Below are positions 54,601 to 64,000 of a stretch of 64,000 nt of DNA, piece by piece (positions within the stretch are counted from its first letter, which is position 1; every line of letters begins with the position of its first letter). The position numbers were made by a program, and so were the translations under genes. Where the stretch lies: positions 11,346,001 to 11,410,000 of the forward strand of contig NC_084711.1 in the NCBI RefSeq assembly GCF_033807575.1. The letters are read 5' to 3'. Source of the DNA: Cydia pomonella. Lineage: Eukaryota > Arthropoda > Insecta > Lepidoptera > Tortricidae. The notes beneath the pieces are model-generated. The model saw only the letters and a list, made by a program, of their open reading frames with translations. It was not told the DNA's origin and did not search any database.

Positions 54601-57600
54601 TTTAAAACACTCCCTTCGGTCGTGTTTTAATTTATCGCCACTCGTTTCGAATTTCCTATTTTTCGCACTTGTATCGTAATGTACTATTATGACGTGAAGC
54701 ACACAAACAACAAAAGTTGGTACCTACTGTTAGATAGATAGATTGCTGTAGATGGGTGCAATAGGCACGCACTGGTTTTTCTACTCGTCGCATTGGTATG
54801 TAAATTATGACTTCACAGACCAAACCATAATCGCATACTTTTAAATGTTGAATACTCTGTGGCATTTGTGCCTCAGCTAAATTATTCACTATCTACTTAC
54901 AAGCCATAATGAATTTGATCAGTCACTTGTCGATTGGTCAAAAAGATTGGAGTGTATTGATTAGCGGTGAGCTGGTGACAGACCGACCAGACCGTGTTAT
55001 ATCCTCAGCAATATGTTTCGTAGTTACATATACTTATATAGAAGGTTGGCAAATGAGGTTTCAGGTTACTTTCCTCGGCGGCCTGCGCCTCGCTGTCCGC
55101 CACGTCCTCCAGTATGTGATCGTGTAGCAGCCACGTGTCTCCTAGCTGTAGGACAATTACCCCCTCGCGTCCTTCCCCCAGTGCGGCGAGTATATCCCGT
55201 TAAACGCCGGCACGAAGCAGCAGCTGCCCTCGTCGCTGTTGTCAACCTCGGCGGCCTGCGCCTCGCTAGTCGCCACGTCCTCCAGTATGTGATCGTGTAG
55301 CAGCCACGTGTCTCCTAGCTGTAGGACAATTACCCCCTCGCGTCCTTTCTCCAGTGCGGCGAGTATATCCCGTTAAACGCCGGCACGAAGCAGCAGCTGC
55401 CCTCGTCGCTGTCGCCGACCTCGGCGGCCTGCGCCTCGCTGTCCGCCGCGTTCTCCAGTATGCCCAGGCCGTGTTGCAGCCACTGCAATGTGTCTCCTAG
55501 ATAGAATTCCGCCATTATATCACACGGTCAATTGAATTAAACCAAGCCAGACTGACCAGCCGATGTGTCAATAAAATTTGAAGCTTCCAGCTTAGAAGTT
55601 AAAATCGCTTTATAGCTATTTATTTATTTTACTATAGTTATTTATTTCTCAATTTAAATAGGGAAAAATAATGATCTGTTTTGGCCGAAAAAAGTGGTAT
55701 CCTATCGAACAGGAAAAAATAAAAAAGCAGCCAAGTGCGAGTCGGACTCGCCCATGAAGGGTTCCGTAACATTTATGTCGTATTAAAAAAAAACTACTTA
55801 CTAGATCTGGTTCAAACCAATTTTCGGTGGAAGTTTGCATGGTAATGTATATCATATATTTTTTATAGATTTTTCATTCTGTTATTTTAGAAGTTACAGG
55901 GGGGGGGGGGACACATTTTTAGGGTTCCGTAGCCAAATGGCAAATAACGGAACCCTTATAGATTCGTCATGTCCGTCTGTCTGTCCGATTCTGGCACAGC
56001 CACTTTTTTCCGAAACTATAAGAGCTGTACTGTTCAAACTTAGTAACTGGATCTATTCTATGAACCGCATTAAGATTGTCACCCAAAAATAGAAAAAAAA
56101 CAATAAATTTTGGGGGTTCCCCATACTTAGAACTGAAACTCAAAAAATCTTTTTTCATCAAACCCATACGTGTGGGGTATCTATGGATAGGTCTTCAAAA
56201 ATGATAATTTTATGACGGATTAAAAAAAAACTAGTCATTAGATCTCGCTCAAATCAATTTTCGGTGGAAGTTTGCATGGTAATGTATATCATATATTTTT
56301 TTTAGATTTTTCATTCTGTTATTTTAGAAGTTACAGGGGGGGGGGGGGACACATTCTACCACTTTGGAAGTGTCTCTCGCGCAAACTATTCAGTTTAGTA
56401 GTCCAAAATTTATTGTTTTTTTTTTCTATTTTTGTGTAAACATCTTAATGCGGTTCATAGAATACATCTACTTACCAAGTTTGAACAGTATAGCTCTTAT
56501 AGTTTCGGAAAAAAGTGGCTGTGACATAATCGGACAGACAGACGGACATGACGAATCTATAAGGGTTCCGTTTTTTGCCATTTGGTTACGGAACCCTAAA
56601 AAAGGGTATGTACATAGTATTTATTCTGTTTTTTTCCTCTTTGTTGTGAATGTTATGATACATCTTCTGACGGGAAGATCAAACTATAAAACAAAAAAAA
56701 AATATATAAAGAAATTATTTCTGCGTTTTAAAATCATCCTTGAGAGATATTATCTAAAAAAGTAAACTATAACCCAACCCGTTTCGGAAATTGATGTTAC
56801 CTGCTATTGCAACGGATCCCTCTAAGGCGTAAACGGGCGGCGCGTCGGGCCCCAGCTTGTACGCTACCGTCGTTAGGAGCCCATTTTGTGAGTGCACTAT
56901 CGAATCACCTGTGAATAAATATTCTATTCAACATACCGATGTACTTGCTCAATTGAAATAGGCAACAAAATTTTCGTTTGTTATGTATTTGCGGCATGCA
57001 GCGTTACTAGGAAAAAAATCGCGAGTTCCAATTAACAAGTTTTTACTTTAAGTAAATGATTGCTAATTATTAACAAAATATTTACATACCTGTATTATAT
57101 AAGAGAAAACAACCAGTACCAAATGTACATTTCACTTGACCAAATCTCATGCATCCCTGACCAACTAACGCTGCTTGTTGGTCACCCAAGCACTGAAACC
57201 AAAATACACAAATTCAGAGTTCAGAGACTGCAAATAACTATAATTACAATATACACCGTGTTTTTTTTGATTTGCGTTAATTTCAAGGGTGCATTCCTGA
57301 GCTTAAATTTAGTAACTTTCTCAAAAATACCGATATTCTAAGTAACTCCATTTCGGAGATAGTCAATCATAAATTTTTATATTATAAGGCCCTTACGAGC
57401 GTGTACACTTGCCTTAGGGCCTGTTTACTTATTGATTAGTGTTTAGTGCGAGTTCATACATTTGCTACTAAACGTACGTACTATCTCGGACGATCGATGT
57501 TAGAAATGACATTGATATATCACAGTTTTCAATTGTTTGGTCGAGTTAAATGTAATGCCCGTGTTACAACAACGCTATATGCAACATTTAGTTACTTTTT

Positions 57601-60600
57601 ATAAAAATAAAAATAGTAAAAAAAAACCATTTTTTTTAAAATTAACTATGCCATTTAGTTTCCTTAAACGTACTTACGGAAACCTCGGAGTTAACGCAAT
57701 TCAATAAAAACACGGTGTATAACAAAACTGTAAATCAATACAGTAAATAGTTATTTGCAATTGAATTTGAATACATAGACAGTAACGCGTTTATCACACT
57801 TCCGCGAAATCACGCGGTCCCGGTGTGTGAGTGAGACAGTGCTTTACACATTTAGAGCGATGTACCGCTCGCACACCTTAGGTCGTTTTATTTATTTATT
57901 TACTCACCCCAGCAATTGGCACACCAAGAAGAGATCCCATAGAAATATAACCATAAATCTCGGCCGAACTTTTTATCTTTGGCAATATTTGTTTTGGTAT
58001 GTCAAAAAATCTCAGCAGGCCCTTATCCCACTGCAAACTTCGTAGCGACATGAGTTGGGTTCTGGAAGCGTTGGTCACGTCCGTGGCGTGGATGCCTCCC
58101 CGTGTGCCGCCTGTGAGGTTCTGAAAATTGCATTGATACACGTCAAACACAACTAAGGGTGTTGTCGCCTAAGTTAAACCTTATTAGCAAAGCAATAAGG
58201 TTCAACACTGCACCGGCCATATTTTTTTTTCTAATGAAATAATTCATATCGTCAAAAATATGTTTACATTTTTCGCCTTATTACAACAGAGTAGTGTAAA
58301 TCTTGACGTCAACTGTACTAAAGTTGACGTAACCTGGTTAACTAAAGGTATTAAAGTTTCATGTAAAAACAAACGATTATTAAAAATACTTACATTGCAA
58401 ACAAATAACCCAACAATTCACCGATACTATAAATCTTACGAAAAAATCCTGAAAAAAACGGTTGTAACGGCGAAAAAAATGCAATACATCAATAGAATGA
58501 AAAAATCTTCTAACAAAATTAAAACCATGTGGAGTATTATAAATGAAAGGACAAACAAAAAAACTAAAAGTGAAAAAAATAACATAAAGCTCCAATTAAA
58601 TAACAACACAATTAGCGAGCCCAAACAGATAGCAAATACTTTTAACGACTATTTTGCGTCCATAGGACAATCCGGTACGACAGCACCAGGCCGCCCTGTG
58701 CTGCAGCCTGCCGAGAACTCCATGTATCTAGCCCCAGTTGACAATCGCGAAATACACAACATAATTAAAAACCTAAAAAACAAAAATAGTTACGGAGTGG
58801 ACGAGCTTCCACCTTCTCTATTAAGACAGTGTGCAGACCAATTAACAATACCTTTCAGCAGTTTAGTAAACCAGTCATTCGACGAAGGAACATTCCCAGA
58901 TCTTTTAAAAAAATCCCTAATCAGACCGATTCACAAAAAAAACAATAAATTGGATCCAACCAATTACCGTCCTATAGCCTTATTACCAACTGCTTCAAAA
59001 ATATTCGAAAAAGCTATGTGTAATCGTATCTACAATTTTTGCGAAAAATACAACATTTTCGATAACGCACAAAATGGATTCCGCAAAAAAAGATCTACGA
59101 CTTTGGCTATCTACCATTACATACAAGAGATCTTGAACATACTCGATAGGAAACAATATGCCGTCGGGATACTATTAGACATGACTAAAGCGTATGATAA
59201 AGTGCAATATAACATATTACTATCTAAACTATATGGTATTGGGATTCGTGGAACGGCGCATAAATGGCTCACAACGTATCTACGAGATAGAAAACAAGTA
59301 GTGGAACTAGAACACTTTGACCACCAATCTGGAGAAATTAAACACGTAAAATCAGACACTACAACTATCAACGCCTCAATCCCCCAGGGAAGCGTTATCG
59401 GCTGCTTATTATTCTTAATATACATTAACGACCTCCCCAAAATCATAAAAGAACCTTGCGTCTTATTTGCCGATGACATATCTATCCTCACACAGTGTAC
59501 CGATAATTTCAACCTTAACGCGGAGATAAATAATATATTATCAAAAGTGTCGGGATGGTTAAGTGACCACAACCTGGAAATAAATTATTCAAAGACAAAA
59601 CTCATGACATTCCACCCACACCAAAAAGCCCCGCTAAGTATCACATATAGCTATAATAATGTACACCTTGAAGTCGTTAACGAATTTAAATTGCTCGGAA
59701 TAGTAATAGATAAAAATATTTGCTGGAAACCACATGTACAAAGTATTCGAAACAAACTTTCACGATTCGCATACGCACTTAGAGAAATAAAAAAAACCAC
59801 CGACCTAAAAACAGCACTCCAGACCTATTACGCGTACGCATATAACTGGTTGAGCTATGGAATAATATTTTGGGCTAATAGCACAGACGCACCGAGCCTA
59901 TTCATAGCGCAAAAGAAACTCATCAGAATCCTGGCAAATATTGAACTACCCGATAGCGCCGCACCTTATTTCCAAGAATTTAAAATACTTACACTTCCAT
60001 GCATCTACATCTTGGAAATGTGTAAGTTTGTCCGTAAATACCCTGAATTTTACACCAAACGGGAAAACGCGGTAAAAAATCGTAACATGCGGTACAAAAA
60101 TAAATTACAATTGCCATCCTCACGGCTTAAGCTGCACTCGGCTGGACCTCTTGTAATGTCCATAAAAATTTATAATTCATTACCAGAAAGTTTGAGAGAC
60201 GAAAAATCTGAGAATACCTTCATTAGAAAACTAAAAGAGCTACTGATTTCTAAAAATTATTACTCCTTAAATGATTTTTTAAATGATAAGTTTTAAAAAT
60301 ATAGTTAATGTATATAAAATAATATTAGATTACATAGTGCCTTTCTCCATATTTGCTGCGCCCAACAGGGTACATAATGTGAGAACATAGAATTAAGATT
60401 ACCACCTGTATTTAACCATTATGTGCAATAAATGTATTGAGTATTGAGTACTCTTGTCAACTTCGTATCGGTTTTCAGTATTAACAATGTATTTGTTTAT
60501 ATATTATATAAACCAATGTATCTAAAAATCTTGGTGTACTCTGTTGTCTGAAACTGATCACCTTGTATAAACTCTGTATATATTTTTTGAATTGGGAATT

Positions 60601-60877
60601 GAAGTGAACAGTAATTTCATAATTGTTATTGTATACTCATGGTCAATTACATAACATACCCATATTAGCCAGGAGTCTACTGTGCCAGCCATGCACTCCC
60701 CTGCGGCCACAGCATCTTTGATAGCCGTCACATTCTGCAGTAGCCATTTCAGTTTCACTGACGAAAAGTATGTGGATAATGGAAGCCCACTAGTCTGAGA
60801 CACTGCATTTATTGCCTGTGCACCTTTGTTTTTCAGTAGATCATCAACGATTTTAGATGTTCTCACATCTAGCCAAA
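51664..60877 (-). CDS. Gyk: Glycerol kinase, 9 exons, N-terminus beyond the right edge
   Basis: Phosphorylates glycerol with ATP to glycerol-3-phosphate. Exons in coding order: 60877-60660, 58120-57908, 57192-57090, 56908-56801, 55496-55334, 54400-54199, 53851-53722, 52794-52702 and 51767-51664; all phases agree, about 444 residues. Motifs in order: WLDVRTSKIVDDLL; NLTGGTRGGIHATDVTNASRT; GDQQAALVGQ, carrying the catalytic-base Asp; FGTGCFLLYNTG; YALEGSVAIAG; FVPAFNGIYSPHW; CGLSNFTRRSHVVRAALEAV; DGGMSQNALHMQMLADTLGI; ESTALGAAVAAG; RVRWETALERCMGW. The last exon encodes a hydrophobic tail (LPPGLFFLGTALLVVIA then DKLKSI), a probable membrane anchor (outer mitochondrial membrane in related enzymes). 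About 100 N-terminal residues lie right of the window; none was found in 60878-64000. Exon 5 has a duplicated alternative at 55161-55314, and exon 7's 3' border is amplified into a minisatellite. Intron 1 holds a LINE. Confidence 0.95.
52032..52125 (+). repeat. Interspersed repeat (retroposon 3' part), copy 2
   Basis: CCTCTGGAGTTGCAGGCG, ATAGGCTACGGAGACTGCC, ACATCAGGCGGGCCGTATGC and TTGTTTGCCACCGAG, then an A-run, as at 31790. Confidence 0.7.
52130..52700. other. Glycerol kinase last intron, no feature
   Basis: Intronic sequence between exons 8 and 9; nothing recognised. Confidence 0.4.
52945..53722 (-). repeat. Minisatellite made of an exon end plus its splice donor (102-bp unit)
   Basis: Each unit copies the last about 67 bp of glycerol kinase exon 7 (encoding VWPISTPAPPADTFLPAISP) and the first about 35 bp of the following intron, including the GTGAGT donor. 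Donor sites on the plus strand fall at 53717, 53615, 53487, 53388, 53286, 53184, 53082 and 52980. The steps are 102, 128, 99, 102, 102, 102 and 102 bp. Just inside each donor is the perfect palindrome GTACACGTGTAC. Units are nearly identical, so the array is young or homogenised. The unit with the 128-bp step has a 26-bp internal duplication that shifts the frame; the other steps are multiples of three. Confidence 0.93.
54455..54690 (-). repeat. CGATACAAGTGCGA-type repeat, reverse copy
   Basis: CATATGTACTGTAAAACGTT, GTACGATACATGTGCGAATA, AACACTCCCTTCGGTCGTG and CGCACTTGTATCGTAATGTA are the reverse of the copies at 9350 and 24415. Confidence 0.65.
55075..55141 (-). pseudogene. Truncated third copy of glycerol kinase exon 5
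   Basis: Only the first about 67 bp of the exon (GDTWLLHDHILEDVADSEAQ) follow an acceptor-like CAGCTAG; the 3' half, including the FVPAFNG block and donor, is missing. It is the outermost remnant of a roughly 173-bp tandem series. Confidence 0.75.
55161..55314 (-). CDS. Gyk: Duplicated alternative exon 5 of glycerol kinase (intact)
   Basis: A tandem copy of exon 5 (55334-55496), 154 bp instead of 163, with the same entry and exit phase. It encodes GDTWLLHDHILEDVATSEAQ then AAEVDNSDEGSCCFVPAFNG and IYSPHWGKDARG, without any stop. The acceptor (CTACAGCTAG) and donor (GGGTAATT) match those of exon 5. The gap between exon 5's donor and this exon's first base is only 19 nt, too short to be removed as an intron, so a transcript could include one or the other but hardly both. 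Differences cluster in the first 20 residues, where three residues are lost; the FVPAFNGIYSPHW core is kept. Whether it is used is unknown. Confidence 0.75.
55733..56606 (+). repeat. Family P repeat with an inverted copy inserted inside it
   Basis: Begins GCAGCCAAGTGCGAGTCGG and ends GGTTACGGAACCCTAAAAA. At about 55918 the sequence flips to TAGGGTTCCGTAGCCAAATG, the reverse-orientation end of the family, which runs to about 56205 before the outer copy resumes at TTATGACGGATTAAAAAAAA. Confidence 0.7.
57254..57717. mobile_element. CACYGTG-ended element, intact copy
   Basis: Starts CACCGTGTTTTTTTTGATTT and ends CAATAAAAACACGGTG, with TATA on both sides. 464 bp, AT-rich, non-coding. Same family as the split copy at 37686-42013. 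Confidence 0.75.
58260..60450 (+). mobile_element. LINE (Jockey/CR1-like), 5'-truncated but with an intact 678-codon RT frame
   Basis: A non-LTR retrotransposon in glycerol kinase intron 1, opposite in strand to the gene. An uninterrupted frame (58260-60296) begins in the linker (WLTKGIKVSCKNKR) and covers the reverse transcriptase: YGVDELPPSLLR; NYRPIALLPTASKIFEKAMC; GILLDMTKAYDKVQYNILLS with the first catalytic Asp; SIPQGSVIGCLLFLIYINDL; LFADDISILTQC, the FADD core; and LGIVIDKNICWKPHV. The C-terminal domain ends FIRKLKELLISKNYYSLND. The endonuclease domain is missing, so the copy is truncated at the 5' side. The 3' end carries GCAATAAATGTATTGAGTAT and a short TATTGAG repeat. The lack of stops suggests a recent insertion. 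Confidence 0.9.
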
Positions 60878-60987
60878 CTATAATCATACAAATATTCACT
60901 TGATTACGTATGGGTTATCATGTTAAAGCATAGGATAGGTGCATCAACAATGTGTAATATCGTTATGCATACATCATTGACATATAT

Positions 60988-61216
60988 CTAAGGACGGGCC
61001 TTACGGGCAATAAGAACGGGGCCAGTACAGCAGTGTCACTCACACGAATTCGAGTCAATTGTGCAGTCTAACGCCACAAGGCGATTGGTTGATCATGCAT
61101 AACGGGCGAGATTGGTCGCAACAACTTAGTTGCGTTGAACTGCACGATTGGCTCGAATTAGTGAGTAACACCACTGAACTAGCACCATTCTTAGTGCCCG
61201 TAAGGTCCGTCCTTAG
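60988..61216. mobile_element. Palindromic MITE (CTAAGGACGG ends)
   Basis: Left CTAAGGACGGGCCTTACGGG and right CCCGTAAGGTCCGTCCTTAG are inverted repeats; the flanks are TA-rich (ATAT). Inside, AATTCGAGTCAATTGTGCAG pairs with TGCACGATTGGCTCGAATT. 229 bp. It sits upstream of the first visible glycerol kinase exon. Confidence 0.85.
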
Positions 61217-61307
61217 ATATATGTCAATTGCATTTATAGAATTCTCAATCCAATTTTTTTTAATTTATCAATTCAGACACTTCATGAGATTTGTTCAGGT
61301 AATAATT

Positions 61308-62455
61308 ACATACATACATATAATCACGCCTATTTCCCGAAGGGGTAGGCAGAGACCACGGATTTCCACTTGCTACGATCCTGACATACCTCTTTCGCTT
61401 CCTTCACTTTCATGACATTCCTCATACACGCTCGTCGGCTTAGGGTGCTCTTGACCTGGCCTTTCTTCAGGATTTCTCCGATTTGATCAGAGAAAGTCCG
61501 CCGAGGTCTACCCCTTCCAGCTCCCTCTTCTAATTCTCCCTTATACACTCTCTTTGTTAACCTTCTTTCAATCATTCTTTCCACGTGTCCAAACCATCTC
61601 AATATACCTTTCTCAATGTTTGTCACTACATCTTCGTTCAGTCCACACTTTTCCCTTATCACACTGTTCCTAATTCTATCTTGTAATTTTACACCACATT
61701 CACTTCTCAACGCTCTCATTTCCACTGCATTCACTTGACTCTAATGTTTCTTCTGCCATACCCAACTTTCGCTACCATACATAAGTGTAGGCACCAACAT
61801 CCCTCTATGCACAGCCAACCGTGCTTTTTGCGACACCTTCTGGCTGCTCATAAAAGCGTTGGGTGCCCCATTCACACGATTTCCAGCATTCACTCTCCTT
61901 TCAATGTCTTCATCATGTTTACCGTCCCTAGTGAACTCTTTCTTGACCAATCAAAACTTCACAGTTTGTCATACTTTCCTTTGTTTGTCCTTTTCAGATA
62001 CCTTTCGTCTTGCTCACATTTATTTTCATTCCTTTCCTTTCAAAAAATCTATGCATTCTAGTTACCATATCCTGCAATTCTTCATCCGATGACGCCAGTA
62101 ATACCAGGTCATCAGCCTAAAGAAGACATTTGACGAGTAAACCTTTCATTCTCAGCCCACATTCATCATTTCTCAAATCATGCATACTACTGTCCATGAA
62201 TAGATTAAACAAATAAACAGCCACGGTGACGCTACACATCCTTGTCTCACACCCTTTTCGATGCTAAACCACTCAGTGTACGATCCGTTTACTCTCACAC
62301 AAGCACTGGAATCCTCATAGAGCGATTTCAGTGCCTGAATGAGACGACCGCTCAATCCATACACCGACAGTACCGACCAAAGTTCATTCCTCAACACTCT
62401 GTCATAAGCCTTTTCCAAATCCACGAAAGCGCAATAGACCTTTTGACATTTTGGT
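61308..62455 (-). pseudogene. RTE-like LINE fragment, frameshifted
   Basis: Minus-strand translation starts MDLEKAYDRVLRNELWSVL, RVNGSYTEWFSIEKGVRQGC and ASPWLF, then changes frame. An ADD catalytic core preceded by a stop is at about 62110 (ADDLVLLASSDEELQDM), followed by KGMKINVSKTK. Further frames give VPTLMYGSESWVWQKKH, IEKGILRWFGHVERM, GRGRPRRTFSDQIGEIL and DRSKWKSVVSAYPFGK. It ends in a TATG microsatellite tail (plus strand CATACATACATA at 61308), as RTE-type LINEs do. Multiple breaks; inactive. Confidence 0.85.
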
Positions 62456-62462
62456 AATAATT

Positions 62463-62555
62463 AATAATCAGGAAATATAAACACATATATAATCAGGAAA
62501 TATAAACACATATATAATCAGGAAATATAAACACATATATAATCAGAAAATACAA
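62463..62555. repeat. Tandem repeat, 27-bp unit x about 3.5
   Basis: The unit ATAATCAGGAAATATAAACA then CATATAT is repeated three times with almost no change, then a partial copy. It separates the RTE-like fragment from the mariner element. Confidence 0.9.
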
Positions 62556-62579
62556 TAAATGTATTTCTATTCTATTCTA

Positions 62580-63609
62580 CGAGGGTTGATGGAAAAATTC
62601 GCGGCCTGGCCAATTAAAAAAAAACTTTTTTCTTTTTTTCTGCCGCCATTTTGAACTGTCATTATTCAACTGTCTTCCCACGAAATTTTAATTGGCGTCT
62701 ATATTTAAAAGCAATTTTACGGCATATTTAAAGTTACGTGTCGGTAGATATCGTGGAAATGGAGAAATTAGAGCAGCGTGATGTGATTAAATATCTGCAT
62801 AAAAAAGGATTGACACCGAAGCAAATTTATGATGATATGCAAAGTACATTAGGGCAATCCTGTCCATCATATACGATGGTGAAAAAGTGGGCAGCTGAAT
62901 TCAAGCGTGGACGAGATAGTATCGCAGATGACCCTCGTCCCGGGAGGCCAACAACGGTGACTAACACGGACAATGTGGCAATTATATGCGAAATGATAAT
63001 GAAAGACCGGCGATTAAAGGTGTGGGAAATAGCTGACATCGTAGGCATCTCTTATGAAAGAACTCAAAATATTATAGTCAACGAATTAGGTTTTTCCAAG
63101 GTGTCGGCGAGATGGGTCCCGAGGCTTCTTTCAGTGGAACAAAAAATCGCTCGCCGTACTAATTCAGGTGAATGTCTAGACCTGTATGAAGCCGATACTC
63201 AAGACTTTTTGGACAGATTTGTAACTATGGACGAGACGTGGGTCCACCACTATACACCAGAGACCAAACAGCAATCGGACCAGTGGGTTCGTCCTGGATC
63301 TCCGCCTCCCAAAAAAGCCAAAGCAATTTTGTCGGCCAATAAAGTCATGGCATCTGTTTTCTGGGATGCAAAGGGAATAATAATGGTTGACTATCTCCAG
63401 AGAGGTAAAACTATAAATTCCGACTATTATTGCGAGTTATTACGCAGATTACGCGAGGCTCTGAAGATAAAAAGACCTGGAATGTTGACAAAAAAAGTTA
63501 TCTTCCACCAGGACAATGCACGTGTTCACACGTCACTAAAATCGATGGCGGAGATTGCCCGATCACCCGATTTATCACCATCGGACTTTCATCTGTTCTC
63601 CAATTTAAA
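62580..63609 (+). mobile_element. Mariner transposon, defective, 3' end replaced by a family P repeat
   Basis: The left terminal repeat CGAGGGTTGATGGAAAAATT begins after TA at 62578-62579. The transposase frame starts at the ATG at 62759 (MEKLEQRDVIKYLHKKGLTP). It shows the helix-turn-helix region, ADDPRPGRPTTVTN, TMDETWVHHYTPETKQQ (first catalytic Asp), IFHQDNARVHTS (second Asp) and SPDLSPSDFHLF (third Asp). Between the second and third Asp there are 19 rather than the usual 34 residues, an in-frame loss of about 45 bp (LKSMAEI joins directly to ARSPDL). The C-terminus and right terminal repeat are cut off by the family P repeat after HLFSNLKK. Not active. Confidence 0.92.
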
Positions 63610-64000
63610 AAAAGCGGCCAAGTGCGAGTCGGACTCGCCCATGAAGGGTTCCGTACCATTTATGACGTATTAAAAAAAACTACTTACTAGATCTCGTTCA
63701 AACCAATTTTCGGTGGATGTTTGCATGGTAATGTATATCATATATTTTTTTAGATTTTTCATTCTGTTATTTTAGAAATTACAGGGGGGGGACACATTTT
63801 TTCACTTTGGAAGTGTCTCTCGCGCTAACTATTCAGTTTAGAAAAAAATGATATTAGAAACCTAAATATTATTTTTGAAGACCTATCCTATTATACCCCA
63901 CACCTATGAGTTTGATGAAAAAATTTTTTTTTTTAATTTTATGATGTATTAAAAAAAACTACTTACTAGATCTCGTTCAAACCAATTTTCGGTGGAAGTT
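63610..64000 (+). repeat. Family P repeat, 5' part, runs off the window
   Basis: Starts GCGGCCAAGTGCGAGTCGG within an A-run at the end of the mariner frame; CCCATGAAGGGTTCCGTACC, GTATATCATATATTTTTTTA, a poly-G run, GTGTCTCTCGCGC and GTTTGATGAAAAAA follow. The internal block begins to repeat near 63940. Confidence 0.8.

Overview
The window looks like nuclear DNA of a moth or butterfly (Lepidoptera). The genes have introns with GT/AG splice sites. One gene is a Tweedle cuticle protein. The large, AT-rich introns are packed with short palindromic transposon remnants, tRNA-headed SINEs, LINE fragments and a mariner copy of the kinds common in lepidopteran genomes. There are no bacterial operons, CRISPR arrays or rRNA/tRNA genes. 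The order is inferred from sequence character only.

Six protein-coding genes can be supported. (1) 2169-16745, minus: 5' part of an SLC5-type sodium-coupled transporter; the 3' exons lie left of the window and one internal exon was not found. (2) 26082-31362, plus: Tweedle (CPT) cuticle protein with a tiny first coding exon and a TATA box. (3) 34771-42482, plus: small WD-repeat protein, about 280 residues, whose last intron holds a deep nest of transposons. (4) 45138-45593, minus: NDUFB11, a complex I subunit. (5) 46814-51119, plus: the tRNA ligase RtcB, complete in five exons (506 residues). (6) 51664-60877, minus: glycerol kinase, nine exons, with the N-terminal exons beyond the right edge. 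NDUFB11 and RtcB are head-to-head. The WD gene/NDUFB11 pair and the RtcB/glycerol kinase pair are each tail-to-tail.

The rest is mostly mobile DNA. I could delimit several elements by target-site duplications (TSDs): a 1.63-kb hAT-like element with TSD AATCGAGG; two 145-bp hAT MITEs with 8-bp TSDs; a 242-bp hAT MITE with TSD ACTTAAAG; four MITEs that each duplicate a CAG or CTG triplet; a 3.8-kb TIR element with TSD TGTTCGAA; and a LINE flanked by a 173-bp direct repeat. An unclassified high-copy family (called family P here, with ends near GCGGCCAAGTGCGAG and ACGGAACCCTAAAAA) is present at least nine times.

The most interesting structure is in the glycerol kinase gene. One exon is tandemly duplicated with splice sites and reading frame intact, but with only 19 nt between the copies, so the two could only be used mutually exclusively. 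A neighbouring exon/intron border has been amplified into a minisatellite of mostly 102-bp units, each carrying its own splice donor. No wholly new multi-gene system was recognised.
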